A DNA stretch of 64,000 nt from Pseudeuparius sepicola (lineage: Eukaryota; Arthropoda; Insecta; Coleoptera; Anthribidae), in contig OY987308.1 of the NCBI GenBank assembly GCA_963920635.1, positions 4,716,225 to 4,780,224 on the forward strand, given 5' to 3'. This document shows positions 35,462 through 47,182 of this stretch, piece after piece. Both the position numbers and the translations under genes were made by a program. The notes under the pieces were generated by a model, which saw only the letters and a program-made list of their open reading frames with translations, ran no database searches and was not told the DNA's origin. Within the stretch, counting starts at the first letter, position 1. Each line of letters begins with the position of its first letter.

Positions 35462-35492
35462 TATTTAACCGGTTTTGCATCTAGGGGCCTCA

Positions 35493-36680
35493 TTTATGAA
35501 ACCCACCTGTTCCGTATACACTATATATACTATAATTATAATCATTTTTCTAGTTTTCCGTAGTTACGTAATTATTATTCAACAATATACGCAATTTGTG
35601 TTCTGTTCTGTCATTAAAAAAATCATTTTATTTTCATTCAAAAGGAAATACCTAACTCTAATAAAAGTTCGATTATCGGGTAATTATATTGTGATTCGCG
35701 TAGTTGGACTTGGATAACCATCGTGTGGCGACACTAAGAAGAAGTTGGGTGCACCCTAGGAGCTGAAGCGGCACGACCAGGTAACCCTATCCAACTCCAG
35801 CTTATTTGACCAAATTTCACGCTATTTTCATTATTAGCTCTCGTTTACAAATTTCTCATTAGCTCACTGTTCAATTCTCGAACACCACCCATATAAATTA
35901 TTTCAAATTCCCCGCCTCATTTAGGGTTAAAAATATCCGCCAAATTATTCTCCTGGTTGGACGTCTCTCGTGCGTGGTATAGGTTGCTATAGGTATATGT
36001 TTCTGACCCATATTTATAGGAAACTTTTTATTCAAAATGACATTTTCTAAATGTCATATTACATTGGTGGCATAATTTAGAAACACCCTGTATATATAAA
36101 TGAAAAAAAGCGAACGTGAATGACGATTAAAATTGTTTTGAAAGTTAACTGGCAGCGCCATCGTTGCCGACTGGTACAATACTTAACCATATTGGCAATT
36201 GTACAAACTTTCATTAAAATCGGTCATGTATATGTAAAATAAAGAATTACCCCAATTTTCATTTTTAAATACACTAATTTGCAAAAAATTCTGCAAAAAA
36301 GACGAATAATAGGTGTTTCGGGTTTCTCCCCTTAGGATGCATAGGGCGCAAAAAAGTGTATAGAACAAACTTTCACAGATGATAGAAAAGTCATTTTAAG
36401 GTTAGTTGTTCATATAAACATAGGTAGTGGTGAATTGTTTTTCGATTAACAAAAGGTTGCTGCGTTTCATTTCTAAACTGTTGAATACATTTAAACCAAA
36501 TTTGGCACGTAAGAAGGCCATAGCAATGTGAAATATCAAGTTTCTAAATTAACCAGAGGTACGAGTAATCGAAAAAAAATAGTACATCTTTTTTGAAATG
36601 TTGCCGTATTGATATTTAGGGCTGGATTTCCAATTCTTTTGCCACCTTGAAAGAGATGCGCACTTTGTTCGTTTCAGTCT
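35493..36680. other. No gene seen; duplicated 3' flank from about 36,260
   Basis: The stretch 36,260-36,690 (GCAAAAAAGACGAATAATAG, AGGATGCATAGGGCGCAAAA) is matched at 39,420-39,800, so the flank 3' of the - strand modules was duplicated with them. CACCCTGTATATATAAATG at about 36,088 is another small-element end. Confidence 0.6.
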
Positions 36681-36688
36681 GAATAGAG

Positions 36689-36698
36689 TTTATTTATT
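36689..36698 (-). terminator. Overlapping poly(A) signals across the stop codon
   Basis: The - strand reads AATAAATAAA, two overlapping AATAAA hexamers containing the TAA stop of module 7 (36,692-36,690). Cleavage would be expected 10-30 bases further on, giving an extremely short 3' UTR. Confidence 0.45.
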
Positions 36699-38709
36699 AG
36701 TGGTTGTTTCAAAATGCTTTGGAGTTTTTGTGGTCACAGTGTGGACTGCATCAAAGTGACGCTTTAAATTCTCTTTCTGGTTTGAGGTATAGGAACACTT
36801 TGCACAGTTATACTGAGGAGCGTCCAACTTATAAGCATGAACATTATTAAGGTGTTTCTTTAAACTCACTTTCCAGTTTGTGGTAAATGGGCACTTTGTA
36901 CAGTTATACTTTGGAGCATATGGCTTATCAGCATGGACTGTGTTAATGTGAGTCTTTAAATTCCCTTTCCAGTTTGAGGTATAAGAACATTTTGTACAGT
37001 TATACTTGGGAGCATGTGACTTATCGGCATGGGCTGCATTAAGGTGACTCTTTAAATTGTATTTCCAGTTTGTGGTAAATGAGCATTTTGTACAGTTATA
37101 TTTGGGAGAAAGTGACTTATCAGCATGGACTCCTTCTAAATGGTTATTTACACTATGTTTCCACTTTGAGGTAAATGAGCACTTTGTACAGTTATATTTG
37201 GGAGTATTTGACTTATCAGCATGGGCTGTTCTTAAATGTTTACTTAAATATGTTTTTTGTCTTGTGGTAAATGAGCATTTTGTACAGTTGTGTTTGGGAG
37301 CAAGTGACTTATCAGCATGGACTATTTTTAAATGGCGACTTAAATAACCTTTTAGTCTTGTGGTAAATGAACATTTTGTACAGTTATATTTGGTAGCATT
37401 TGACTTATCAGCATGGACTGTTCTTAAATGTTTACTTAAATATGTTTTTTGTCTTGTGGTAAATGAGCATTTACAATTTGTATCAAGGTGTTTCTTTAAA
37501 CTCTCTTTCCAGTTTGTGGTAAATGAGCACTTCGTACAGTGGTTATACTTGGGAGCATCAGCATGGACTACATCACAATGTCTCTTTAAATAACTTTTAT
37601 AATTTGAGGCATAAAGACACTTTGTACAGTTATACTTGGGAGCATGCGACTTATCAGCATGAATTGTATCAAGGTGTTTCTTTAAACTCTCTTTCCAGTT
37701 TGTGGTAAATGAGCACTGCGTACAGTTATACTTTGAAGCATGCAACTTATCAGCATGGAATGCATCAATGTGGTTCTTTAAACTCTTTTTCCAGTTTGAG
37801 GTAAATGAGCACTTTGTACAGTTATGCTTGACAGCACGCGTTAAACTCTGTTTTGAACCATTTTGTTCACGTTCATGACTACTTTGATTATGGCTCTTCA
37901 ACTTGTCCTTCCTTAACGTACTAAAGGGGCACTTTGGGCAAGTATAATACTTCTTAGGAGAAGACTTATCAGCATTGCTTGCATTAGTATGAAATCTTCG
38001 ACTTGGCTTTGAACTAGTACTTGTCATACAACTTTTTTCGGGATCGTGGCTTTCTCTATCAATCTGCTGCTCATTGTTCTTTCTTAACTTGCTAAATGAG
38101 CAATCCTGCCCGGTGAAGTTATCAACTAACTTATTATGATTCTCATGACCACCTTGCACAACTATGTCTATTTTGTCACTAACATGGATTGATTCACAAT
38201 GATTTTGTAAACTGGGTTTCGAGATAGTACTAAATGAGCACAATGGACAGAAATACTTGTCCTGTTTCCGAAATGACCATTTGCGGCCATGTCCACTTTT
38301 TTCGTAATGGCTCCAAATGTTCTTCTGCAAGGCAGAATTAAACGAGCACATTATGCAGTTAAATGTGTGAGTCGGCTTCTTTTCTAATGGCATATCATCG
38401 TGGCAGTTAATCTTGGACTTCCCTAATGGGTTATCAGCATTGTCTTTATCGTCAAGGACTTTCTGTGGTTCACACTGCTGCCGGTTGCATGCCAAATTGA
38501 GCTCATTGTTAGCCAAGTGTTCGGAATATTGGCGCTCCATCTCTAACTCCTCGTGGCATTTCCAGCCATGCCCATGTCGTGAATCATCACTTGCAGTGCC
38601 GCTACAAGGCACATGCTTAAAATCACCTTCTGCATCAGGCCAATGGTTGAGTATAAGCCAGCTGTTGTCTTCCTGCTGTTGAACTGGGCCATACAAGTCA
38701 TAGTCTGAG
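36690..38709 (-). CDS. Zinc-finger module 7: intact C2H2 array protein, final exon, about 15 fingers
   Basis: Open on the - strand from the acceptor (TTGGCTTTTCTTTTCCAG) to TAA, about 672 codons, the longest intact module. Leader: YDLYGPVQQQEDNSW, NHWPDAEGDFKHVPCSG, NPLGKSKINCHDD. Three divergent fingers (CIMCSFNSALQKNIWSHYEKSGH, CPLCSFSTISKPSLQNHCESIH, CPKCPFSTLRKDKLKSHNQSSH) are split by a non-finger stretch, then twelve regular or near-regular ones follow. One junction (about 37,465-37,485) fuses two fingers, HLDTNCKCSFTTRQ, losing the last histidine of one and a residue of the next CxxC. Another linker is shortened (VVHADAPKYN). The stop codon lies inside AATAAATAAA, so the likely poly(A) signal overlaps the stop. 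Predicted nuclear DNA-binding protein. Confidence 0.85.
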
Positions 38710-39812
38710 CTGGAAAAGAAAAGCCAATTATTCGTCACAAATATGAGGAGGATCCAATATATTTTTCTTATACCTAAAAACTATCAAGTGCAGGTGCAAA
38801 TCAGAAAATGTGGGAATTGAAATAAATGTTTATTTATCTTCATTTTTAATAATAAAACTAATTTACAAAGCATACTTTAATACAGTTAAAAAAATAAAAA
38901 ACCTAATCTTAGAATCCTTTATACTTTTAATCCAGGTTTTTAAGTGACAGCTTTTTAAGATTTGCCATTACTTTCAATGTAAGTGCAGCTGGTTTCAGCA
39001 CTTTAGCGACAATGTAGTATGGCGGTATTCAACTCGGAAATAAAGCCATCCTTATTTTTTCCTTTTGCTCAAGCTCTATCAAGTTCTCTTAAAAAAATTT
39101 TGTTACTATATCTTTTAAACAGGTTTAATTTTAATGACACACAATAATTGCTTTAGTATATACACTGACGTTTACAGTCCTCCTTCCACAGATCCAAAAC
39201 TGTTTGTCTCTGCATTAAACATGTAGGTACCTAGAAGAAACAAAAAATTTAATTAGGAATTAACAAAAAACTACAATACAGCTTTATATCTACGATAAAC
39301 AAAAACTTTATATCTACAATAAACAAAAATCAAGATCCTTTCGTTCAGTAATTATTAAATCAAATAACACAAACCACAATTCTACGCTACAAGTGGAGAA
39401 GTAAAAAATGAACTAACTTGTAAAAAGTTCTGCAAAAAAGACGAATAGGTGTTTCGGGTTGCTATCCTTAGGATGCCTAGGGTGCAAAAAGTGTATACAA
39501 CGTGTTAGGGATTATTTAGGAAAACTTTCATAGATGATAGAAAAAGTCATTTTAAGGTTAGTTGCTCATATGGTGGTAAACTATTTGTTTTTCGATTAAC
39601 AAATGGTTTTTTCATTTCTGAACTGTTGAAGATATTCAAATCAAATTTGGCACATAAGATGCATGTTTGGAAGGCCATAGTAGGTATATATTTTTTGAAA
39701 TGTCGTATTTGTATTGATATTTATAGCTAGATTTCCAATTTTTTGTCACCTTGAAATAGATGTGCACTTTGTTTGTTTGAGTCTGAATAGTGTCTACTTA
39801 TTAGTCGTTGTT

Positions 39813-41552
39813 TCAAAATGCTTTGGAGTTTTTTTTTGTCACAGCATGGACTGCTTCAAAGTGACGCTTTAAATTCCCTTTCAGCTTTAAGCTATAAGGA
39901 CACTTTGCACAGTTATACTTGGGAGCATGCGACTTATCAGCATGGACTGCACAAAGGTGACTCTTTAAGTTCGTTTTCCACCTTGAGGTAAAGGAACACA
40001 TAGTACAGTTATAATGGGGAGCTTACGACTTATCAGCATGAACTATATCAAGGTGTTGCTTTAAACTCTGTTTCCAGTTTGTGGTAAATGAGCACTTTGT
40101 ACAGACATACTTGGAAGCATTCGACTTATCAGCATGGACTCTATCAATGTGTCTCTTTAAATCCCCTTTCCAGTTTGTGGTAAATAAACACTTTGTGCAA
40201 TCATACTTGGGAGCATGTAGTGACTTATCAGCATGGACTGCATTAAGGTGACTCTTTAAATACCCTTTCCAGTTTGTGGTAAATGAGCACTTTGTACAGT
40301 TATACTTGGGATCATGCAACTTATCAGCATGGACTGCATAAAGGTGACTCTTTTAAATTTGTTTTCCACCTTGAGGTATAGGAACACATTGTCTTGCGAC
40401 TTATCAGCATGAACTATATCAAGGTGTTGCTTTAAACTCTGTTTACAGTTTGTGGTAAATGAGCACTTTGTACAGATATACTTGGGAGCATTCAACTAAT
40501 CAGCATGGACTCCATCAATGTGTCTCCTTAAATCCCCTTTCCAGTTTGCGGTAAATGAGCACTTTGTACAGGGGCTATATTTGTTATTTTATACATTATT
40601 TTTTTCTTTACCAATAATAATTTCTTTTTTTGTTGTTTTTAATGATTTAAATACTTTGGATTTTAATTTTTTATTAAAAAAATTAAATTATTATTTTTAT
40701 TTTTGTATAAATATAATTTTTATAGTAAAAATACCTATATTTTTTATTTACACTCTTTTTCCATCTTGAAGTAAATGGAGATATGATTGAGAGCATGCGA
40801 CTTATCAGCATGGATTGCATTAAGGTGAAGATTTAGAGTATGCTTCCATCTTGAGGTATAAGAACACTTTGTGCAGTTATACTTGGGAACATGCAACTTA
40901 ACTGCATGTGACTTATCAGCATGGACTGTATCAAAGTACCTCTTTAAATTCCCTTTCCACTTTGAGGTATAAGAACACTGTACAGTTAGCAGGCGTTAGA
41001 CTCAGTTTTGAACCACTTTGTTCAGGGCCATGGCTACTTTGATTATGGCTCTTCAACTTGTTCCTTTTTAATGTATTAATGGAGCACTTTGCACACTTCT
41101 CAATACAAGATGTATCAGCATTGTTCGCATTATTATGATGTCTTAGACTCGGCTTTAACCTAGTGTTCATTGTACAACTGTCCTCGGAATCAATTTGCTT
41201 GTCATTGTCCTTTCATAACTTGCCAAATATGCGAGTTGGCTTTTTTTCTAATGTCATGCCATCGTGGTAGTTAACCTTGGGCTTCTCTAATGGGTTGTCG
41301 GCATTGTCTTTATCATCAAGGACGTTCTGTGGTTCACACTGCGGCCGGTGGTATGCCAAATTGGGTTCATTGTTAGCCGAGTGTTCGGAATATTTGTGCT
41401 CAATCTCAAACTCCTCGTGCCATTTCCAGTCAGCCACATGTGAATCATCACTTGCATTGTCGCTAGAAGGCACATGCTTGAAATCGCCGTCTGCATCAGG
41501 CCAATGGTTGACTATAAGCCAGCTGTCGGCTTCCAGTTGTTAAACTCATGAG
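39813..41552 (-). pseudogene. Zinc-finger module 8, heavily disrupted
   Basis: The acceptor and CTCATG start are present, but the usual CDLYGPVQQQ stretch is deleted and out of frame. The leader resumes at EADSWLIVNHWPDADGDFK and is open to a TAA at about 41,214. A 13-codon deletion and shift follow, then RLKPSLRHHNNANNAD. The first regular fingers are truncated (PANCTVFLYLKV is a shifted finger). An AT-rich insertion of roughly 170 bp (about 40,575-40,745) splits the array. Beyond it, fingers of the TTNWKGDLKRH and TTNWKQSLKQH type continue in separate frames (40,495-40,256, 40,319-40,023, 40,001-39,813). The 3' end resembles that of module 7 (GKAF-like end and flank). Confidence 0.8.
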
Positions 41553-42450
41553 CTGAAAAAGAAAAGCCAATTAGGCATCACAAATATAAAGAGGATCCAA
41601 TATATTTTTCTTATACATAAAAACTATCAAGTGCTGGGGGAAAATCAGAAAACAAGGGAACTAAAACATGATTTATATACATTTTTATTAATAAAACTAA
41701 TTTGCAAAGCAGTAAAAAAATTAAACAAATAATCTTAGAAGCCTTTATTTCTAAATTCAGGATTTTAATCGAACGCTTTATTGTGAAATTTGCCAATACT
41801 TTCAGCCTAAATACAGCTCGATTCAGCACTTCAGAGACACGTAGTACAAGGATATTAAACTGGACAAATTAAGCGACCCTTATTTTTTCTTTTTTCTCAA
41901 AGGGGGTGCTGAATAATGAAGTCATTATTTTTTTGTGTGATCTGTAATACTGGATATACTCAGTACATTCTTGTTTTCCCTCCTTTTGGGTATGCAATTC
42001 TTGCATAAAGTGTCTTTCTAATATACCGGGTAGCCTCGGGATGTGGCTCACCCTTAATTTTTCTTTTATTTTTTAAGATAAAAATTTGAAATTCGGGTAT
42101 AAGTATTAATTTCATGTAAAAGGTTTTTTTAGATATAGTAACATATTTGTCTACTTCCGGTTTTACCTGAAATAACTTTAAATTTTTAAATGGAATGCCC
42201 TGTATATTTTTACATATTTAGATTGACCACAACATTTCTCTCAAATTTTGACAGCTGTGTCAATTTTTATTTAAAATTTTATTTTTGCATCTAGACGGCC
42301 ATGAACTTGCTAAATATGCCTAAAAAAAAATTAAAATCTTAACAAACAAAAATGTTTGACATTTTTACAAGCCATCTTACATGTAGATTCAATTTTTGCA
42401 AAATACTCACTTTTTCGATGGGACTACTGTGGGACTACTGTGTATTTTGT
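41553..42450. other. Duplicated intron block, then unassigned sequence
   Basis: From 41,553 to about 41,960 the - strand repeats the intron block found upstream of the other modules (TTGATAGTTTTTATG-like, CCCTTGTTTTCTGATTTTCC, and the AAGGGTCGCTTAATTTGTCC region). The rest contains an AATGCCCTGTATATTTTTAC element end at about 42,190. No gene. Confidence 0.6.
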
Positions 42451-42452
42451 TG

Positions 42453-42566
42453 TCGATTTCTAAAATCAACCTACAAATACGGCCGGCCCCAGTACTATTT
42501 TTTTAACCGACTCTTCAATAAGGCGGCTATTTAAATTTGTACTAGGGCTGATTTTAGAAATCGACC
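42453..42566. mobile_element. MITE-like element, copy C
   Basis: GTCGATTTCTAAAATCAACC at the left and GATTTTAGAAATCGACC at the right. Interior AAATAGCCGCC / GTACTAGGGCTG matches copies A and B in reverse. A few bases of the right inner repeat are missing. Confidence 0.75.
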
Positions 42567-42749
42567 CACCAAATTAAAGAAAACAAAACACTCTGTGATG
42601 AACACATGAGGAGCAACAGTGGGTCCTATTCGGAAAAAGTGAGTATTTTGCAAAAATTAAACCTGTACAGGGTGTCTCACTATAAATTGACACCCCCCTT
42701 AACTTGTTAGTTTTTGAGGTTAGAAAAAAGTTTTTTTACTAAAGTTTTA

Positions 42750-43365
42750 ACGAGAGGATAAATCCCACTTAGGGTTCCACGTTTTCATTGGTCGACTCAA
42801 GATTACCTGAATATTAAGCATCTGGTCTTGTATTCAATAGCCCTTTGTGACATAAATTATGCAAATGAATTAAGAAATAACGTCAAATCCGGATGAATTT
42901 TTATTCTATGCAGCTCAAACTGATCACCACCCTATTTTGCACCTTTTGCAACATCGAAACTTCGCGAATACCCGCGGAAAAAACGAAATTTTGAAAGATT
43001 TGTGCCCGAAATTCGGGGCGCGCCGAATTTCGGGCGAAAACAGCGGCCGGGCCGGACGTAAACACGGCACAAATCTTTCAAAATTTCGGTTTTTCCGCGG
43101 GTATTCGCGAAGTTAGGGTTTGAGCTAAATTCATCTCCATTATAGAGGTCAGATTCGTGTTCAGGGACCTCGAAAATGTGGAGGTATGTTCCATATAATT
43201 ACCATATGTTCTTCAGATAAGTGATTAACTAAGCCATTATTATGCTGGAAGGAAATATTGCAATATGATTTCTAAACAACCTCACAAGCCTACAATGTTC
43301 AAATTCATGTAACCTTGAGTCGACCAATGAAAACGTGGAACCCTAGGTGGGATTTATCCTCTCGT
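42750..43365. mobile_element. 616-bp MITE with 8-bp target duplication (hAT-like)
   Basis: Termini ACGAGAGGATAAATCCCACT and AGGTGGGATTTATCCTCTCG(T) form inverted repeats that extend for about 50 bases (GTTCCACGTTTTCATTGGTC). AAGTTTTA occurs directly on both sides (42,742-42,749 and 43,366-43,373). Eight-base duplications are typical of hAT elements. No coding frame. Confidence 0.8.
42959..43113. repeat. GC-rich cruciform inside the MITE
   Basis: Arms of 48 bases: CTTCGCGAATACCCGCGGAA at the left, and TTCCGCGGGTATTCGCGAAG at the right. A second palindrome lies inside at 43,004-43,035 (CCCGAAATTCGG / CCGAATTTCGGG around GGCGCG). Strongly GC-rich against the AT-rich surroundings. Confidence 0.85.
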
Positions 43366-44074
43366 AAGTTTTAGATACTAATACAAAGATTTTTGTGATG
43401 CTATTGGACTGTGTACAGTGTGTTCTAGAAAGCCGTAACGGACATAAATTATGGTTTTTTTTAAATGGAACACCCTATATATTTTTGAATTTTTTAAATC
43501 TGCTCATCAAGGCAATTAAAATGATATTAAACTTTGTGGCATTGTCTTCTTCCGTGTTTGAAAAATCCGTTTTCAAATTTTACACTAAATTTATTTAACT
43601 CGAATTTGTGGATCTCTTAATAAAGATAGATGATCGACGTAATAACAAAAAAATATTTGTTTTAAACAAGAGAGTAATATAGTGAAACTCCAAAATGTTT
43701 AGGAGCCTTTTCAAATTTTACTGATTACCTACATATATTCTCAAATAAAGAATTTCAGGAAAATCGTAAAAGCTTCTAAACATTTTGAGTTTCACTATGT
43801 TACTCTCTTGTTTAAAACAAATATTTTTCGTTATTACATTGATCGTCTATCTTTATCACGAGATCCACAAATTTTTCAAAAGTTAATATCAATTTTGATT
43901 GCCTTGATGAGCAGAATTCAAAAATGCAAAAAAATATAGGGTGTTCCGTTTAAAAAACATAAGTTATGTCTGCCACGGTTTTCTAGAACACACTGTACAC
44001 GGTCCAATAGCGTTACAAAAAACTTTGTATTAGTATCTAAAACTTTTGTCAAAAACTTTTCTTCGCAAAATGCT

Positions 44075-45286
44075 AATGGCAGGCCGTTCACAAGCGTTTT
44101 CTTTAGCACCTTTCGGTACTTGCCTGGCACTTTCCGCTAGACGCGTACAGATGGCGCTGGTAACGCACTTGCTCGGTTTTTCGCGTTACTACCGAAACAG
44201 ATCGGTTGTCAACCATGTTTTCTGACCCCTGTCATCCTACAGCTAATTTCGTAAGTTATGCCGTCATTTTGTTAGTTTTCGTTGATATTTTTCAATGTAT
44301 ATCTTTTTTAGGTTAAAAAATAACTAGGTACTTTCATAAATTTTTGCTGTGTCCTGTGAAGCCTATTTGACTCCTTTTCTTTGGGTTATTTATTTAAAAA
44401 GGATTCCAATTCAATAGTGGTGAGTATACTCTTTAATTTTTGAAGAAAAGAGGAAAAACAGGTAATTTTTATAGGGAATTTCTGGGAGCTTGTAAAATTC
44501 CCTGAGCTTGTGAAATTTCCCGGAGCCTGTGAATTTTCTCGGAGTTTGTAGAGTCTGTAAAGTTTGCTGTCATGATGTTAGATTTTGGAAAACAAGGAAA
44601 ATACATGCAGAAATAATCACGCGTGTTCGTTCGTTAACTGGAGAATACTAGGAACGTCTGCCTTCGAGTAACGGTCATGTAATTTATTTGATCGTATGTA
44701 GTGGTTTGCAACATCTGGGCGTCGTCTACGTGGCTGAGGTAGGATCAACCCTTATTTGTATTCAGTTTATTTGACTTGTGATTCTCCTAATTTTATATCA
44801 GTGATTTTACGATTTGACATACACGAACTTTATGATGATTTTTGCAGTATAAACTTAACCTTAAAATTACAATTGCCAATAGTCGTAAAAATTTAAATCA
44901 ACTCCAAATTTGTGATCATGTAAGAATAATAAGTTTATCATTATGGTAATTGTAAACGAAGAGTTTCGAAAGAAGTCTGTCATTTTGACAGTTACATTAT
45001 AAGCAAATAGTTGCTTCACAGTAAATGTTATCTTTTGGAAAGCTAATAAATGTTTCTATGCATTTGTGATTTTTATTTGTGAGAAAGAAGGCAAGGTTTG
45101 AATAAAGGACTAAACTAGACCTTTCTCTCTAATTAATTTTTAGTACAGGGTATACGGAGATTCAGGGTTTTTTCTTTCAATCAATCTTTACTTCCATTTC
45201 TTACTTTAAGAAGTGATTTTTATATAAGAAAAATTTCAAAAGTGGGTGGCGCCCTATTTCCAACTAAAAATAAATAAATAAATATA
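44075..45286. other. No gene seen
   Basis: Contains a short repeat of TGTGAAATT/TGTAAAATT with CCCGGAGC phrases near 44,490-44,560. The rest is AT-rich and without a supported exon. Confidence 0.45.
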
Positions 45287-46673
45287 CAGTGTGTCCCACT
45301 TAAAGACTGACCACCCCTGTAAAATTTTTATTTATAGCTCGATTTTCATAAACTTTTTTTTGTTGGATAGAGCTTCAAAAATGGCATCAAACACATAAGT
45401 CAGGCGCCTCGTGCGTTAAAGTCATGGCCCACTGAGACGGTGTTTTAGTGCTGAAATTTTGAGAAGTACTATTAGGGATTTTTTTAGAGGAAAATTAATG
45501 CCAGATTCTTATTCAGCATTGTTCGAAACCCAAACGTACCAATTTGCATTGCTGTAGCTCTACAGGGGGTTTCAAAATTTTTATTGCAACACTTAAGGGC
45601 TGACCACCCCGTAAAATTTTTATTTATGGATCGATTATCATAAACTTTTTTTTGTTGGGTAGAGCTTTAAAAATGGCATTAAATGCATAATTCAGGTGCC
45701 TCGTAGGTTAAATTCATGGCCCACTGAGACGGTGTTTTAGTGCTGAAATTTCGAGAAGTACTATTAGGGATTTTTTAGAGGAAAATTAATGCCGGTTTCT
45801 TGTTCAGCGTTGTTGGAAACCCAAACGTACCAATTTGCATTACCGTAGCTCTACAGGGTGTTCCAAAAAAATTAAAAGGAAAAGTAAGGGCGGATTCTTA
45901 TATGCAGTGAGAGGTTCCAAAAAAACGTGTTAATTTGTAATTAATTTTCTTAATTTCTGGTAAGTTGGTCACTAAAATATTCGTGAGGAACTCATATTCT
46001 TTAAAAAATTTATTAGCGAACAAAATTTTTATTTAATTTAATATCATCAAATACATGAATAAACAACACAACATAACATAAACTCAAATTTCAGTCATTT
46101 CAGTTAGTCCTCCATTTTCTAATGCAAATTGGTACGTTTGGGTTTCCAACAACGTTGAATAAAAATCTATCATTAATTTTTCTCTAAAAAAACCCCTAAT
46201 AGTACTTCTCGAAATTTCAGCACTAAAACTTTGTCTCAGTGGGCCATGAATGTAACGCACGAGGCACCTGAATTATGCATTTAATGCCATTATTGAAACT
46301 CTATCCAACAAAAAAAAGTTTATGGTCGAGCTAAAAATAAAAATTTTATAGGGGTACACTAATTAAGTGCGGCACTAAAAATTTTGAAACACCCTGTAGA
46401 GCTATGGTAATGCAAATTGGTACATTTGGGTTTCGAACAACGCTGAATAAGAATCTGGCATTAATTTTCCTCTAAAAAAATCCCTAATAGTACTTCTCCA
46501 AATTTCAGCGCTAAAACACCGTCTCAGTGGGCCATGACTTTAACGCACGAGGCACCTGAATTATGTGTTTGATGCCATTTTTGAAGCTCTATCCAACAAA
46601 AAAAAGTTTATGAAAATCGAGCTATAAATAAAAATTTTACAGGGGTGGTCAGTCCTTAAGTGGGACACACTGT
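45287..46673. repeat. 1.4-kb palindrome with two-copy arms
   Basis: The left half holds two tandem copies (45,287-45,590 and 45,591-45,867) of a roughly 290-bp unit. The right half holds two reversed copies (about 46,120-46,380 and 46,380-46,673). Ends are TACAGTGTGTCCCACTTAA and TTAAGTGGGACACACTGTA. Shared inner phrases include CATGGCCCACTGAGACGGTG. Non-coding. Confidence 0.8.
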
Positions 46674-47182
46674 ATGTATATAAATTTTAACGAACCTGTG
46701 AATAACCCAGCTCTCCTCTAACCCTGAGTAGCACACCTAAATTTTATTTGAGTGACTTTATCGCTACAACGTCTTCTAAAAGACTAGACCATATAACGAC
46801 ATTTTTACGTGTGTCCCTTCCAATTTTCGGCGATATTTTCGTTTATTTCTGTATTTTGGTGCGTTTCAAAGCTGTTTTGCAATCGATTGAACGCCAGGCT
46901 TTTTTACTAGAGCACTAGGACCACAACATTACAGGTTAGAAGGCCTACAATTAACTTAGTTTTGAAAGTAGGTATGTGAAACATACTTTTAGGTTTTCGA
47001 ACAACATTTTCCCAGTGAGGGCGAGGATATTGATGAAAGAACTACGTTAGGATTACGTACTTTGTGGAATCGACCAGGCAAACTTAATGGGCTGAGTTGC
47101 GAAGCACCCTCACTTTTGGTCAGTGTTATGTTTTTATTTGACAGTTCTTATTTGTAAGTAAATGAATTATTCAGGGAGTTAT

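Larger units (their letters stand above)
31963..35492. mobile_element. 3.5-kb TIR element (outer), carrying two nested insertions
   Basis: Terminal inverted repeats of about 28 bp start TGAGGCCCCTAGATGCAAAA at the left and end TTTTGCATCTAGGGGCCTCA at the right. ATTT flanks both ends, a possible 4-bp target duplication. Near the left end CGGTTAAATCC-like units recur at about 31,983, 32,085, 32,130, 32,162, 32,187 and 32,236. Removing the nested element at 32,298-33,707 restores a short frame across the junction (...GVLDRVQGET, then EPNNEEVCEEMEDD), so the outer element once had coding sequence. No transposase is recognised. Confidence 0.7.
42700..44070. repeat. Long hairpin, left arm interrupted by a MITE
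   Basis: The left arm (about 42,715-42,749 plus 43,366-43,735) and right arm (about 43,745-44,070) are reverse complements over roughly 330 bases. Shared phrases are TTTTAGATACTAATACAAAG, TGATGAGCAG, CAAGAGAGTAA and TGTGTTCTAGAAAG. The pieces of the left arm join cleanly when the insertion at 42,750-43,365 is removed. Confidence 0.8.
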
